A stretch of DNA of 64,000 bases from Paraspadella gotoi (Eukaryota > Chaetognatha), in NCBI GenBank assembly GCA_051294375.1, contig CM119264.1, forward strand, positions 15,969,245 through 16,033,244, written 5' to 3'. Below the pieces are notes generated by a model. That model was given only the letters and a program-made list of their open reading frames with translations, did not search any database and was not told the origin of the DNA. The first letter of the stretch is position 1; every line of letters begins with the position of its first letter. The translations under genes were made by a program, and so were the position numbers. Of this stretch, positions 53,235 through 63,419 are shown one piece after another.

Positions 53235-56200
53235 CTTAAAATAAAAAAAAAAGTTAATTTAATCATAAATCATCAGCTCAGTTATTCTTTATTTTTGATA
53301 CCTTAGCGAACAATTCTTGGTCGAACTTTCCACTGAGTTCATCGAATCGCGGATCTCGTGGCTGAGGCGTTGGAACACATCTCTTTGAAGTGAGGCCAGA
53401 AAGTGGCTTCGATTTTGACGAGATCTCGATCGGGGCCAAGTTTGGGGAAGACTTTTGCCACTTCTTAGTCTTTGAATTTCTTTCACTATTAAAACAATTT
53501 GACATTTAACAATTTGGAGCAAACACTGCCGGATCTGCACGCGGTAAACAGCGAATCATAAGATATGCCGGATCTGCTTACAGCAGATTCCGACTCTATA
53601 TAGTATAATGCACTTTGACGGTCCCTCTGTCCGCCCCCACATTCATGTCGGTAAGTCTCTTAAATCGTGTCAGAACATCGAATTATGATTAATCAATAAT
53701 CATGAGTGAATAGGGCGATTGACTTGAAATTTTGTATGTGGGTAGGTATTAGGAAAGTGTGATTGAGCTGGAAATTAAGTTTGGATTAATTCGTTTAAGT
53801 GGAAATAAGTTTAAATTAAAAAAAATTTTTTTTAAATAATTGATTATGCTTTTTTTACATTCAATATAAATGCAAATAATCAATTAAATAATTTATCAAT
53901 TTATTAAGACCGACACACGTCTGATTTTGTTATTAACAAGGAACGGTTATTCCAAGGTGTTGTGCCGCATTACTTTTCTCTTATCTTTTCTTTAAAAACA
54001 AAAGGGGGCGCCAGTAGTAGCTTCGATTTGTTTTTTAACAAATGAGCAACAAATTATAGGCAAGTTATAAGCGTTTTTAATGTAAGTGGGACAAGACCGA
54101 CGGATAGACCGACCGACCGAAAAGTGACTTATAGAGTTGCTTCGTGAGTATTCGCGGCGCAACTAAAAACTTCGTTGTGAAAACAAAGACAACTTTTCTT
54201 ATCTCAAATCAATTTATTAATAAATGAATTAATCAGCCCATAATCCATTAATCAATCAATCAATTAATTATTATTAATAATTAAATTAATAATAATAATT
54301 AAATATTAAATCAATCAATTAATCGTCATCTTCATCTTTGTTGCTTTTTCGTGGTCAGTGACGAAAAGAGCTAAAAACTAACAAGTTTGAACTAACAATC
54401 CCAGATCTAAATAATTATTTAATTATTACTGCTAATTAATTATTAATCGAGGGAAGACCAGGGATTGTTTGCTCAAACAATAATTAATACAATTTAACAT
54501 CAATATTTATAATTTAAGTGGTAGTTTTGATTTTGGTGATAATGCAAGTTATGGTCGTTTTGGTAGTTATGGAAGTAGTTATAGTTATAATGATTGTTAT
54601 AAATATAATTGTAGTAATTGTTATTGCAACATGCTATTTCATTGAAAAATAAATAAAATAAGCATAATTCATGTTTTTTCCATTGACACTCATTTGTACG
54701 TGGATGATTTCATTGAAACTTAATTTCCAACTTAATCACATACTTTTCATTAAGCGCCCGATGCACACATGAGCAATTAAAGTTCAAAGCAAAATTATCA
54801 TAATTTAATGTTTTGAGATCATGTAAATGATTTACTGACATGATTGGGGGCGGACCGATAAAATGAATTACAGAAGACTTCATATTATAAAATGAGGTAC
54901 CCCTTTTTTGTGACCAGAACACGTTCCGAGAAAACTACTGGACCAAATTTATCGAAATTTGGAATGAACGATCCCGATGTGAATACAAATAGTCAAATAT
55001 TTTTTTCAATTTTTTCAATTATTTTTGTTTTGAACAGTTGCACAGACGTTTACTCTTCCACAAAAACGTATTTATTACCTCAAAAATGTTAGTTTACCTT
55101 AATTTTCATCTTCATGAACATCAGATTTTGAATAATTTGGGAAAATTAGAAGTACATGGTGACAATTTTACAAGCGCCGGTAAAAATACGCTGTCATTTG
55201 CAAACCAGTGGTTATTTCATTGCTTTTAAAAATTAGTTGAGAAGAAAATATTAAAGCCATTTATGTGTTTAAATTTTATATTGATCAGTTAAGATATGCC
55301 TTAACAATGAGTGGAGAAAGTTGGCTTGTAAAATCGGGTTTCATTTTCCAACTCATTATTTTTAAATTCAATTTTTTTTTACTTTTAGCACTTTTTTAAA
55401 CAAAGTATTTATTAAAATATTAACATCTTCAGAAAGCCCTTAAAAAAATGAAGAGAATGATATACTTACGAAAGCTCTAACATAAAAATTAAGCTGCCCA
55501 GCCTTGGTTCAATTAAGAGAATCAAAAGTTAATTATCTAAAATTTTAAATTTTTAAAAAATATATATGACCTGTTTAAATTATTATAACATAAAATATTA
55601 TTATTTATATAAGTATATATATATATATAAAAAGAGATTTAAGATAGCCAATCACAATTTGATAAAAATCTTAAATTTACCCTCCAGCTATTGACTTGTA
55701 GAAAGATATCTTGTTTTTGAGTATCCTAATTAAATTAAAGCTGGGCCGGTTAAATTTTATACTACAGTATTTGTAAGCATGTCATTCTTTTAAGATTTCT
55801 TCAGAAAACTTACTGAAAGTAAGAGAAAAAAATTAAATCTAAAAAAGTGAGTTGGAAAATGAAATCTGATTTTACAAGCCAACTTTCTCCACTCATTGTC
55901 AAGGCATATCTTAACTGATCAATTTAAAATTTGAACACAAATGACTTTAATATTTTTTATCAATTTTTAAAATCAATGAAATAACCACTGGTTTGCAAAT
56001 GACAGCGTTTTTTTACAGGCGCTTGTAAAATTGTCACCATGTAAAACGATAAACCATGCATGTTCAAACAATGCTTAATTATTAAAAATTTATTAATTTT
56101 AGTTCTAAAATGCTTTTTTTTACATGTTTAAGACGTCAATGCACCTGTTGCTACTAAAAATATTAAAATATGAAAAAACAAAATTTAGCCTTTTTTGGCC

Positions 56201-57725
56201 CCCCAGGGGTTCAGCCTCGACAGTTCCATTTATATTGTCATGAGGACTGTATATGTAAAATTTCATAAAATTCGATCGGGCAGTTTGGTGGGAACAGATT
56301 CTGGTCACAAAAAAGGGGTACCTCATTTTATAATATGAAGCCTTCTGTATAGAGCCGGAATCAGCTGTAAGCAGATCCGGCTAAAAACAGAAATATCAAT
56401 TTATTCCGATGATACCAAATGATTGATGCGATGATAGTCATTCACTTTAAGCACAAAATAAAACTAGGCTTTTAAAAGTTACTTCATTATTATTACTTTC
56501 AAGTCTACAGATTTTGGCCTTATTTTCCCAGAACGCCCAATTTCATCCGAAATTTAAAATTAAATTAATTTTATTAATTAAAAATAAATTTAGAGGTTAG
56601 GATAGATTAATAATTAAAGTTTAGGATTAGGCTAGTTAGGGATGAGGGTTAAGGATTGGGTTGTAAGTTTAAAAACATATTTAAATTAAATATTAAGGTT
56701 AAAATTAAATTCCGGGATAAAGCAACAGAAATGAGACGCTTTGGGAAAAGAGCATGAATTTGAAAGTTCATCATGAGAGAAAAAAAAGAGAGAGAGAGAG
56801 GGGGGAAATGCGTAAGACCAGATGATTAAAAACAGGAAAAGTTTAGCCTAGGACGGCGAAACGGAAAAAATCGCTCAGCTAATAAATTAAATATATGCAA
56901 ATGAATTAAATGAACTTAGCGAGTTAGCAACTTTTATAATAATTTCACCAGGCTTTTAGTCCATTAAAGGCGACGCCGCCAAGGGATTACGTCCCAAACT
57001 TACCAGTTTTTTGAATTTGGCTCCGACTTGTAACAAGTTTCATAGTTCTTAAACGCGTCGGCGAGTTTTTTATTAAAATTTTTAACACCAATTTTCTGTT
57101 CTAATTCTTTAATCTCTTTAAAAGAAAGAGAAAACATTTTGCAAAGTTCAAATTTTCTTAAATCTGAAAAAAAAAATTAAATGATTCTTAATTAATCCAG
57201 GTTTTATTGACAACAGAACCAAGCAGTTAATGATCAAAAGTTTGTTTTTTTCACCATCTTTTAAATTTTCTTTCTCCGACTCAAATCATTTTTGATTAGT
57301 GATTATTAACCGAATTACGGCTTGAAATATTTGGTGATGCTAAATATTATGCTTTTTTATTATTAAAAAGCAAAGCTCACGAAGAAAATTTTGTTCAACT
57401 GGATGAGATGCGTCGCTTCGAGGGTTTTTCAGTCAAGAACAATGAGCACTAAAAAGCAGTCGAAAAAATACAATGAAACCAAAAAGAAACGACAGAAATT
57501 TTAACGGCGTTAAGGAGAGAGGAGCAAGAAAACAACGTAAAAACCCTTTCTGCAATTTTTGGGAATGAGGTAGCAGTCATGTAGTAGTAGTAGTCATGTG
57601 GGCAGCGGACAGTACTTCCAAACCTTGCATAAAAAGTCCATTAAGAAAAATTAAAAGTAACAATAAAGCGCTGCAGTTATAATTAAAAACCCAGAAACAA
57701 ACTCTTGCCACCCACCTGATGACAT
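52863..57725 (-). CDS. RRP36: Ribosomal RNA processing protein 36
   Basis: Four minus-strand exons (57716-57725, 57004-57163, 53302-53485, 52863-53234) join in phase to 241 residues; the human protein has 259. RRP36 is a nucleolar component of early pre-ribosomes needed for cleavages that release 18S rRNA. The conserved N-terminal block is LSFKEIKELEQKIGVKNF (human has a MSFEELLELQSQVG-type segment). The hallmark RDPRFDELSG is at about residues 100-109, GYAFLEEVRG follows, and the C-terminal block contains YYLKNSEKKKIELAEKF with a basic Lys-rich tail. Junctions are CAG/GTGGGT to TTTTCAG, CTG/GTAAGT to TTTTAATAG, and AAG/GTATCA to TTTTAAG. Intron 2 (3.5 kb) holds nested transposons; intron 3 is 67 bp. 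The ATG at 53505 looks like a start but is an intronic artefact. Confidence 0.88.
53302..53485 (-). CDS. RRP36: RRP36 exon 3
   Basis: The acceptor is TTGTTTTAATAG at 53486; the first base completes Cys57. It encodes PNLAPIEISSKSKP and QPRDPRFDELSGKFDQELFA, ending AAG before GTATCA. Confidence 0.88.
53507..53910 (-). mobile_element. HINE-type fragments next to the RRP36 exon 3 acceptor
   Basis: A plus-oriented left-end fragment (AATTTGGAGCAAACACTGCC at 53511) abuts a minus-oriented 3' half (53560-53910: GCCGGATCTGCTTACAGCAG, then GATTGACTTGAAATTTTGTA units). The fragment begins 22 bp from the exon, so the branch-point region of intron 2 partly derives from it. Confidence 0.6.
54382..54477. 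mobile_element. Two HINE 5' ends head to head (96 bp)
   Basis: It begins CAAGTTTGAACTAACAATC and ends GATTGTTTGCTCAAAC, with only about 50 bp of AT-rich sequence between. Both ends are family left ends in opposite orientation. Confidence 0.5.
54660..54869 (+). mobile_element. HINE-type element, internal part (split by U)
   Basis: The internal unit (TCATTTGTACGTGGATG, AACTTAATCACATACTTTTC) and GGGGGCGGACCGATAAAATG lead to a TA, where U is inserted. The right end resumes at 56348. Confidence 0.65.
54870..56347. mobile_element. TA-flanked inverted-repeat element U
   Basis: The terminal repeats CAGAAGRCTTCATATTATA continue through AAATGAGGTACCCC and TTTTTTGTGACCAGAA on both ends (about 49 bp). 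TA flanks both sides (54868-54869, 56348-56349), as for Tc1/mariner-type elements. It carries element W inside. No transposase frame was seen. Confidence 0.75.
55153..56043. mobile_element. Inverted-repeat element W nested in U
   Basis: The ends are TACATGGTGACAATTTTAC and its complement. Inverted blocks extend far inwards (CAGTGGTTATTTCATTG, TTAAGATATGCCTTAAC, GAGTGGAGAAAGTTGGCTTG). It is the same family as W' in MRPL39 intron 2. Confidence 0.75.
56348..56386 (+). mobile_element. HINE-type element, right end after U
   Basis: TATAGAGCCGGAATCAGCTG is followed by TAAGCAGATCCGGCTAAAA. It completes the copy begun at 54660. Confidence 0.65.
56570..56710. repeat. Degenerate TTAGG-type repeat
   Basis: It contains GGTTAGGATAG, TTTAGGATTAGGCTAG and TTAGGGATGAGGGTTAAGG. 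Confidence 0.45.
57004..57163 (-). CDS. RRP36: RRP36 exon 2
   Basis: It has a perfect acceptor (T-run, CAG) and donor (CTG then GTAAGT). Only one frame is open (52 full codons, LRKFELCKMFSLSFKEIKEL and on), and its ends match the flanking exons. Confidence 0.8.
57716..57725 (-). CDS. RRP36: RRP36 exon 1, coding part
   Basis: ATG TCA TCA G precedes the donor GTGGGT. Phase 1 matches exon 2, giving MSSDLRKFELCK. The GC-rich sequence upstream (57726-57870) is the likely 5' UTR and promoter region. Only 10 coding bases support it, so it is less certain than the other exons. Confidence 0.6.
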
Positions 57726-57870
57726 CAGCGCAACCCCGGTGGCGTAAGAGCGAGAATTTTCTCTTCCCTCCAAAGGGCCTTAGGTTCGCGAATTCTTGCA
57801 AGTAAGCCGGACGGGACGTCTAACCCACCTTTAGTGGCCGACTACAGGCAGATACAAAGTTCTGAAGTCA
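57726..57870 (-). promoter_or_regulatory. GC-rich upstream region of RRP36
   Basis: It is clearly richer in G and C than its surroundings and contains several CpG. It directly precedes the inferred RRP36 start, so a promoter or 5' UTR is likely. No core element could be assigned. Confidence 0.35.
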
Positions 57871-59107
57871 GCAAATAACAGGCGGTAATTTGTACTCCCT
57901 GCGTGGTACTAAACATTTTCGAAAAAACTAATTTGAACACAATTAAATAACACAACAGATTTGTTTACAGGTATTCCCATTAATTTTAACGAATTTATTT
58001 AATCAGCTGGCAATATTTCCATTAGGGTTTCGATAACCGTTAACTGTTTAACTGTTAACTTATTAACGGTTAAAAATAATTTTAACCTAACCGTTAATAT
58101 ATTTATTTTAAAGATTAAACTCGGTTAATTTTTAAATATGATTTTTTTTATTTTTTGGTAAAAAATCAAAGATTTTTTTTCATTTTTTGGTATAAAATCT
58201 TTGATTTTTTTAAAAGAAAAGTATTTTTTCCTGTTCTCTCTTATTCTCCTCTTTTATCACCATATTTTTTCACCTCTCTCTCTTCACCATTTTTTCCCTG
58301 TTTTTTTCTTTTGTTATTTTCAACCCTTTTAATCTTTTTTCAGTCAGTATTACTAAAAATAAAAAAAGTTATAAAATTATTATAATTGAGAATGATACAA
58401 CTGACCAGTAGCTATTAAAAGCATCATGAACAATTAATTAAAAATTATGTTTATTATGCTAAAAAAAATTCAAAGTTATAAATTTTTTTATATATTTAAT
58501 TATTTAAATTATTTATTTTCTATATCAAAACATAATCATAATAAACTTACTATATATGTATTTGAAGGCCTATATTAGGTAGGTAAGTCCCTTATAATAT
58601 AAAATTTTTTCTTCAATCATTTGGCATAGTTATAATTTTTTTAAATTTAAATTATCTGAAAAAAAATTAAAATAATATTTTAATAAAGAAAAATTAATTA
58701 CAAATAAACTATTAAAGATAGAATAATGGTTATGGACTCAAACGAAAGAAAATTGTTCATAGATTATGGATGATGCATGATATTTTCATTTTTTTTAAAA
58801 TTTAAACCATTTTTTAATTTTTTTTATTCTACTTTATTGATTTTATATAGCTAATTTTAATATTAATTAATTAATTTATAAAAAAACTGTCATTAGGAAA
58901 AATTTGATTACCCTTTTTTTGTGTAGCCCAAAGGTCGGAAACGTATCCCGGGACATCTCATTCTTGTGCACTCCATGCCAATTAAATCGATGTAAAAAGG
59001 AACCGTTTTGTGGGTTTTCTTTCTTTGTCTTTTTGTATATTTTTATTATGCTATGAGGCAAAAGAAAAAGTTTTGTATGTAAGATTTATCACGATGAATT
59101 ATGGTAG

Positions 59108-59228
59108 ATTAGGTAGATTCAAGATCCCGACTCTATAATTCACTTTGTCGGTCCGTCGGTCCGCCCCCTCAATCTTTTAGGGCATTTATTTACATTATGT
59201 TAAAACATTGAATTATGATAAATTATGC
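59108..59228 (-). mobile_element. HINE-type element, 3' fragment
   Basis: CCCGACTCTATAATTCACTT, GTCGGTCCGTCGGTCCGCCC and GATAAATTATGCAAAAAC identify it. Confidence 0.6.
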
Positions 59229-59229
59229 A

Positions 59230-59580
59230 AAAACAACTTTGAGCAAACAATGTCGGATCTGCTCACAATCATTAGCGGTAATTAATTAATTAATACAAAC
59301 TATATAAACTAAAACCAATTTAATTAATAAATTAATTAATTTGATCCAAAATGTTTGTTTTTAAATCTTTTCGTCACTGACCACGACAAAAGCAACGACG
59401 ATGATGGCGATGACAATAATGCCGATAAAGATTGACTTGATTAAATAATTAATTAATTTATAAATGAATTGATTGATTGAATAATGAATTAATAGATAAC
59501 TAAATAAATTGATTGATTGAATAATTTATTGATTAATTGACCGATTAATTAACTTTTTATTAATTGATTAATAATTTCTC
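59230..59580 (+). mobile_element. HINE-type element, 5' fragment
   Basis: AACTTTGAGCAAACAATGTC is followed by GGATCTGCTCACAATCATTA and the AATTAATT block. Confidence 0.6.
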
Positions 59581-59844
59581 GAAAATTAACGGTTAACGGA
59601 ACCCTAATTTCGATATCTTGCTGGAGTACGACGTTTATTTTTTGTTTATTAATTAGAGCTTCGTCCGTGGAGAAGAATACTTTTTACTCGAACTACTTAT
59701 TACTGAACATTGTTCAATAAAACGTAGTATAAAGTCTAAATTTACCTTAAATTAAAATTCTAAAAGAGGGGATTTTAGAATTTTTTGCAGATTTGGATTT
59801 GTCATAAAATCGTAAAAACCTCTATTTTAAGCTGAAAATAAAAT

Positions 59845-60355
59845 TTTTAGTTGGATCTGCTTATCAGCAGATTCCGACTCTATAATTCACTTTGTCGATC
59901 CGTCGGTCCCACCCCTAAATCTTGTTGGTAAATCATTTTTATCACATCAGAACATCATATTATGCTAAATTAAGCAAAAAAAAAAAAAACGATGTCCGTC
60001 CGTCTGTCTGAAGGTCCGTCCCACCTTTTCATTTAACTCCAATTACTCTGATGGATGGATTGAAATAAAATTTTTTGTGTGGTTAGGAACGTGTATGGTT
60101 GAACTGGATATAAAGTTTCGATTGAATCGTGCGAGTGGAAATGAGTTTAAATGGAAAAAACATGTCACTTTTCTTTGAGTCTTTTTAATAATTTTAACCC
60201 ATAATTAATTGAATTAATCATAATTGGATGGATAGATCCCAGATTAAATTTTATGGGTGGGTAGGAAAGTGTGTGATTGAGCAGGATATAAAGTTTTGAT
60301 GGAATCGAGCAGTGGAAATGAGTTTGCATGGAAAAAACCCAAGTTAAGTTGACTT
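59845..60355 (-). mobile_element. HINE-type element, 3' half
   Basis: Plus strand TTTTTAGTTGGATCTGCTTA and ATCAGCAGATTCCGACTCTA are followed by two internal units (GGATGGATTGAAATAAAATT and GGATAGATCCCAGATTAAAT). Confidence 0.7.
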
Positions 60356-60399
60356 GTAGCCTGAATCAAATTCAATATAAAATTAATGAAAATAGAGTC

Positions 60400-60472
60400 A
60401 TCATCGGGATTCGAACCCGATGTTCCCTGGCCATGATAATTTGATCATGACCACTCGGCCATCATACACTTT
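60400..60472 (-). tRNA. tRNA-like sequence, probably pseudogene or SINE head
   Basis: The minus strand has near-consensus box A (TGGCCGAGTGG) and box B (GGTTCGAATCC), with a five-pair T stem (TCGGG/CCCGA). The acceptor stem does not pair well and no clear anticodon arm forms, so a working tRNA is unlikely. Confidence 0.4.
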
Positions 60473-60483
60473 TACTTATTTAA

Positions 60484-60687
60484 TGTTAACATCTCAATAA
60501 TAATTATCAGGATCACATATTACTTTATCAGGCGCCTGCTTTAACCGTTACATATAGATCAAGCAGACTATAATTTGAACTATGAAAGATGGCGACATCT
60601 TGTGATGCTAAGTTGATGTCCGTGACTGCAATGTATTGTTGTATCACTTTCACTTTTCTCTGAATAATAAAAAGTCCGTTTCCTACA
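60484..60687 (+). repeat. 5' LTR of gypsy element
   Basis: It starts TGTTAACATC and ends TTCCTACA, with an AATAAA near 60665. It is immediately followed (60690-60699) by TGGTGAACCC, a primer-binding-site candidate complementary to a tRNA 3' end GGGTTCACCA. The 3' LTR is outside the window, so the boundaries are inferred. Confidence 0.55.
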
Positions 60688-61038
60688 ACTGGTGAACCCT
60701 TCCTATACGAAATTAAAGCCAACCTTCTGATAAAAAACAAGCCTTAGAAAATGCAATCCAACAAAGATTAGCCTTGAAACAGAACTCATGTCTGTCTGTC
60801 TAGCTCTCTCTTGATGCCCTCAAAAGTCGTATGAATCAAAACAAACAAAATAAGTGCATCGCCAACACAGCTGACGGTCCACGGGAGGCGCCCATCAATG
60901 GAAATTCATTCTCCCTCAGGTAGGCAAGACGAGAACCGAATATTAGGCGCCTCTTGCCTTCTCTCACACTCTTTTCTCTCCCACCCCCACTCTCCCTCAA
61001 CTCCCCAACCTCGGACGACGCCGGATGAGTGGAACTGA

Positions 61039-61710
61039 CCGACAACTCCGCAGCCACGTATAAACTCCTTCCTTTTTGGCGAGGCTACCAACGAGCGTTG
61101 GAATCAGTTTACCAACTACCTGAAGGCCGAATACGGCCGCACGAGGTCGCAGCAAGCTGCCTCATTAATTGACGGTATCCGTCGTGAAGGACGTCGCCCT
61201 TCACAACTCCTCGCGATCATGAAGGAGAAGGCAGGCGACGTAAGCGTCGACGACATTCTCAAAGAGTTGTTAATACGCGAATTACCAATTGAAGTGCAAC
61301 GTAACCTGGCTGAGCGAGTAGAGAAAGTCGATGCTGAAGCAGCAGCACAACTAGCGGATTCGTATTTCGACAAGGATGGACAGACCCTTCATGTCTCCAA
61401 CACCTCGTCGACTATCAACGCCGCTGTCCCACCGCTGATGCCCGAAGATGCCGCAGAGGAAGGCGACTCCATCAATGCCATCAATCGTCCACGCCAACAA
61501 CCTTTCCGCCGCAGCAACCCGTCGACTCGATTTCCCAACAGGAGGTTCTCCGCCAACAAGGCAAACCCTCCACGCTCGTCAAATGCAGCAAAAACTACCT
61601 CCGTGGAGGTTTGTTTCTATCACAAAACCTTCGGCGATGCCGCAAGGCAATGTGAACCGGGCTGCTACAAAAACAAGGCGGAAAACTTCAGGGCCGGAGG
61701 ACGGAGGTGA
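61039..61710 (+). pseudogene. Gypsy gag, N-terminally broken
   Basis: The frame is open from 61039 (after a TGA at 61036) to the stop at 61708-61710. It contains NERWNQFTNYLKAEYGRTRS, REGRRPSQLLAIMKEKAGD and RNLAERVEKVDAEAAAQLAD, typical of the capsid region. Near the end there is a Cys-rich CFYHKTFGDAARQCEPGC motif. Upstream coding (60830-61035) is out of frame. Confidence 0.75.
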
Positions 61711-62360
61711 ACGCCGTCGCTCCCGGCCAAAATCTCAAAGACCAAGGAAACCTTCTCTTCGTTCACGATGCTGTAAACAATTGCAACTGGCTCATCGATG
61801 GTGGAGCCTTAGTCTTGATAGTTCCACCGAGGACGATAGAAAACAAGGAGAAACCCCAACCAAATTGCAAGCTGCAAATGGCACCCTAATACCCTGTTAT
61901 GGATATAGAGATGTGCAAGTCCATCTCGACGGGAGAAAATTTCCATACAGGCTTACCATTGCAGACGTGTCCCAACCCACTCGGATCAGATTTTTTGGCC
62001 GAAAACTACCTTGCTCCCAACCATCGCGATGGTTTTTTACTTGACTTGCAGGATTATTCGATTTTGAGAGCACAACACTCACCTGTAGAAGAAACAATCA
62101 GAGTAAACTTTGTAGATCAATTAGACGACCCTTACTACAAGCTGCTGGACAACTATCCAGACCTCTGTACACCCTCCTTCAAACCCAAGGAACCAAAGCA
62201 CGGGGTTCGACACTACATCCCCACAGGTCGACCCGTCCAATCCCAAGCCCGCAGACTCGCCCCAGACAAACTCAAGGTAGCGAAGGCCGAGCTCAAAAAG
62301 CTCTGCAATTGGGCATTGCCAAGCGCGCCAAAAGCGAGTGGGCCTCACCGTTGCTGGTAG
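61707..62360 (+). pseudogene. Gypsy protease and start of RT, frame-shifted
   Basis: The protease active-site region reads WLIDGGALV, with the usual Thr/Ser replaced by Gly (D-G-G). After a frame change, LGSDFLAENYLAP (protease end) and YPDLCTPSF, RHYIPTGRPVQSQARRLAP (RT entry) follow in the frame ending at 62360. Confidence 0.7.
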
Positions 62361-62970
62361 TCAGTAAACACGACGGCGGCTATCGAGTCTATGGTGACTA
62401 TCGACGGCTAAATAACATCACAACTGACGATAAGTATCCCGTCAAAACATTGAACAACTTCAATGCAAATCTAGCCGGTAAAAAAGTGTTCAGTAAGATA
62501 GACTTACTAAAAGGCTACCATCAAATTCCAGTGGCCGAAGAACATGTCAAAAAAACTGGAGTCATTGCCCCTTCGGCCTTTTTGTCTTTCCCCGCACCCG
62601 CTTTGGGTTAAAAAATGCGGGGCAAGATTTCCAAAGACTCATGAATGAAATCTTGGCCGACATACCTCACGTATTCGTCTATATAGACGATATCTTAGTA
62701 GCCTCAGCAAACCACATCGAACATGAGCAACATCTCAAAGAGGTCTTCGAGATCTTAAACCAGAATGGCCTTGTAATAAACCGGAAAAAATGCGTTTTCG
62801 GTAAATCGTCCCTCGAATTCTTGGGCTATCACGTGGATCAAAATGGAATCGCACCTTTACCAACTCGTATCGAGGCAATCCAGAAAACAACGCCGCCCAC
62901 CTCGAGCAAGGAGCTCCAGAGGTTCCTGGGCATGATCAACTATTACAGGCGATTCTTACCCAGGTCGCCC
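62309..62970 (+). pseudogene. Gypsy reverse transcriptase, two frames
   Basis: The first block (to 62611) has SEWASPLLVVSKHDGG, DYRRLNNIT and the first catalytic Asp in FSKIDLLKGYHQIPV. After a shift, QDFQRLMNEILADIPHVFVY continues into the catalytic YIDD, and FLGMINYYRRFLP closes the domain. Confidence 0.8.
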
Positions 62971-63404
62971 AGCACATGTACCTATTGTTTGAGGCCCTCA
63001 AGAGTAAGCCCAAGATCCTCAAGTGGGACGAGCCATGCCAAGCTGCATTCGAATCCACAAAGGAAGCTTTGTCCAAAGCCGTCATGCTCCACCACCCTCG
63101 AGCAAATGCTCAACTCGCCGTAACAGCCGACGCCTCCAACACAGCGATAGGCGCCATACTCGAGCAGCGAGGCCCAACTGGGTGGGAGCCTTTATCCTTC
63201 TTCTCAGCGAAGCTTCATGCCAACCAGCAGCAGTGGCCTCCTTTCGACAGGGAATTGCTGGCGGCCTTCCGCGCGATTCAACACTTTCGACCGATGATTG
63301 AAGGCCGCAGTTTCACCCTGTATACCGACCACAAATCTCTCGTCCCCGCTCTTGCTAAAAAATCTGAACCACACACTGTCAAACCTATCAGTTGGCGGGC
63401 ATAG
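62971..63404 (+). pseudogene. Gypsy RNase H domain
   Basis: LKWDEPCQAAFESTKEAL, TADASNTAIGAILEQ, FDRELLAAFRAIQHFRPMIEG and LYTDHKSL identify it. The next shift occurs near 63395, before GKANVVADALSKP. Confidence 0.78.
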
Positions 63405-63419
63405 CGGAATTCACTACCG

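Larger units (their letters stand above)
58023..59606. mobile_element. hAT-like element with nested HINE fragments
   Basis: The ends are TAGGGTTTCGATAACCGTTA and the complement of TAGGGTTCCGTTAACCGTTA. The flanks ATTTCCAT (58015-58022) and ATTTCGAT (59607-59614) agree at 7 of 8. Inside, 59108-59228 and 59230-59580 are HINE-type fragments in opposite orientation. No transposase frame was found. Confidence 0.7.

Noticed and set aside
53278-53505. RRP36 starting at the ATG at 53505
   Set aside because: The upstream exons and an in-phase acceptor at 53486 supply the conserved N-terminal block. The codons before 53485 read into intron, with HINE sequence right behind them.
60400-60472. Functional tRNA gene
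   Set aside because: The promoter boxes are good but the acceptor stem and anticodon arm do not fold properly.
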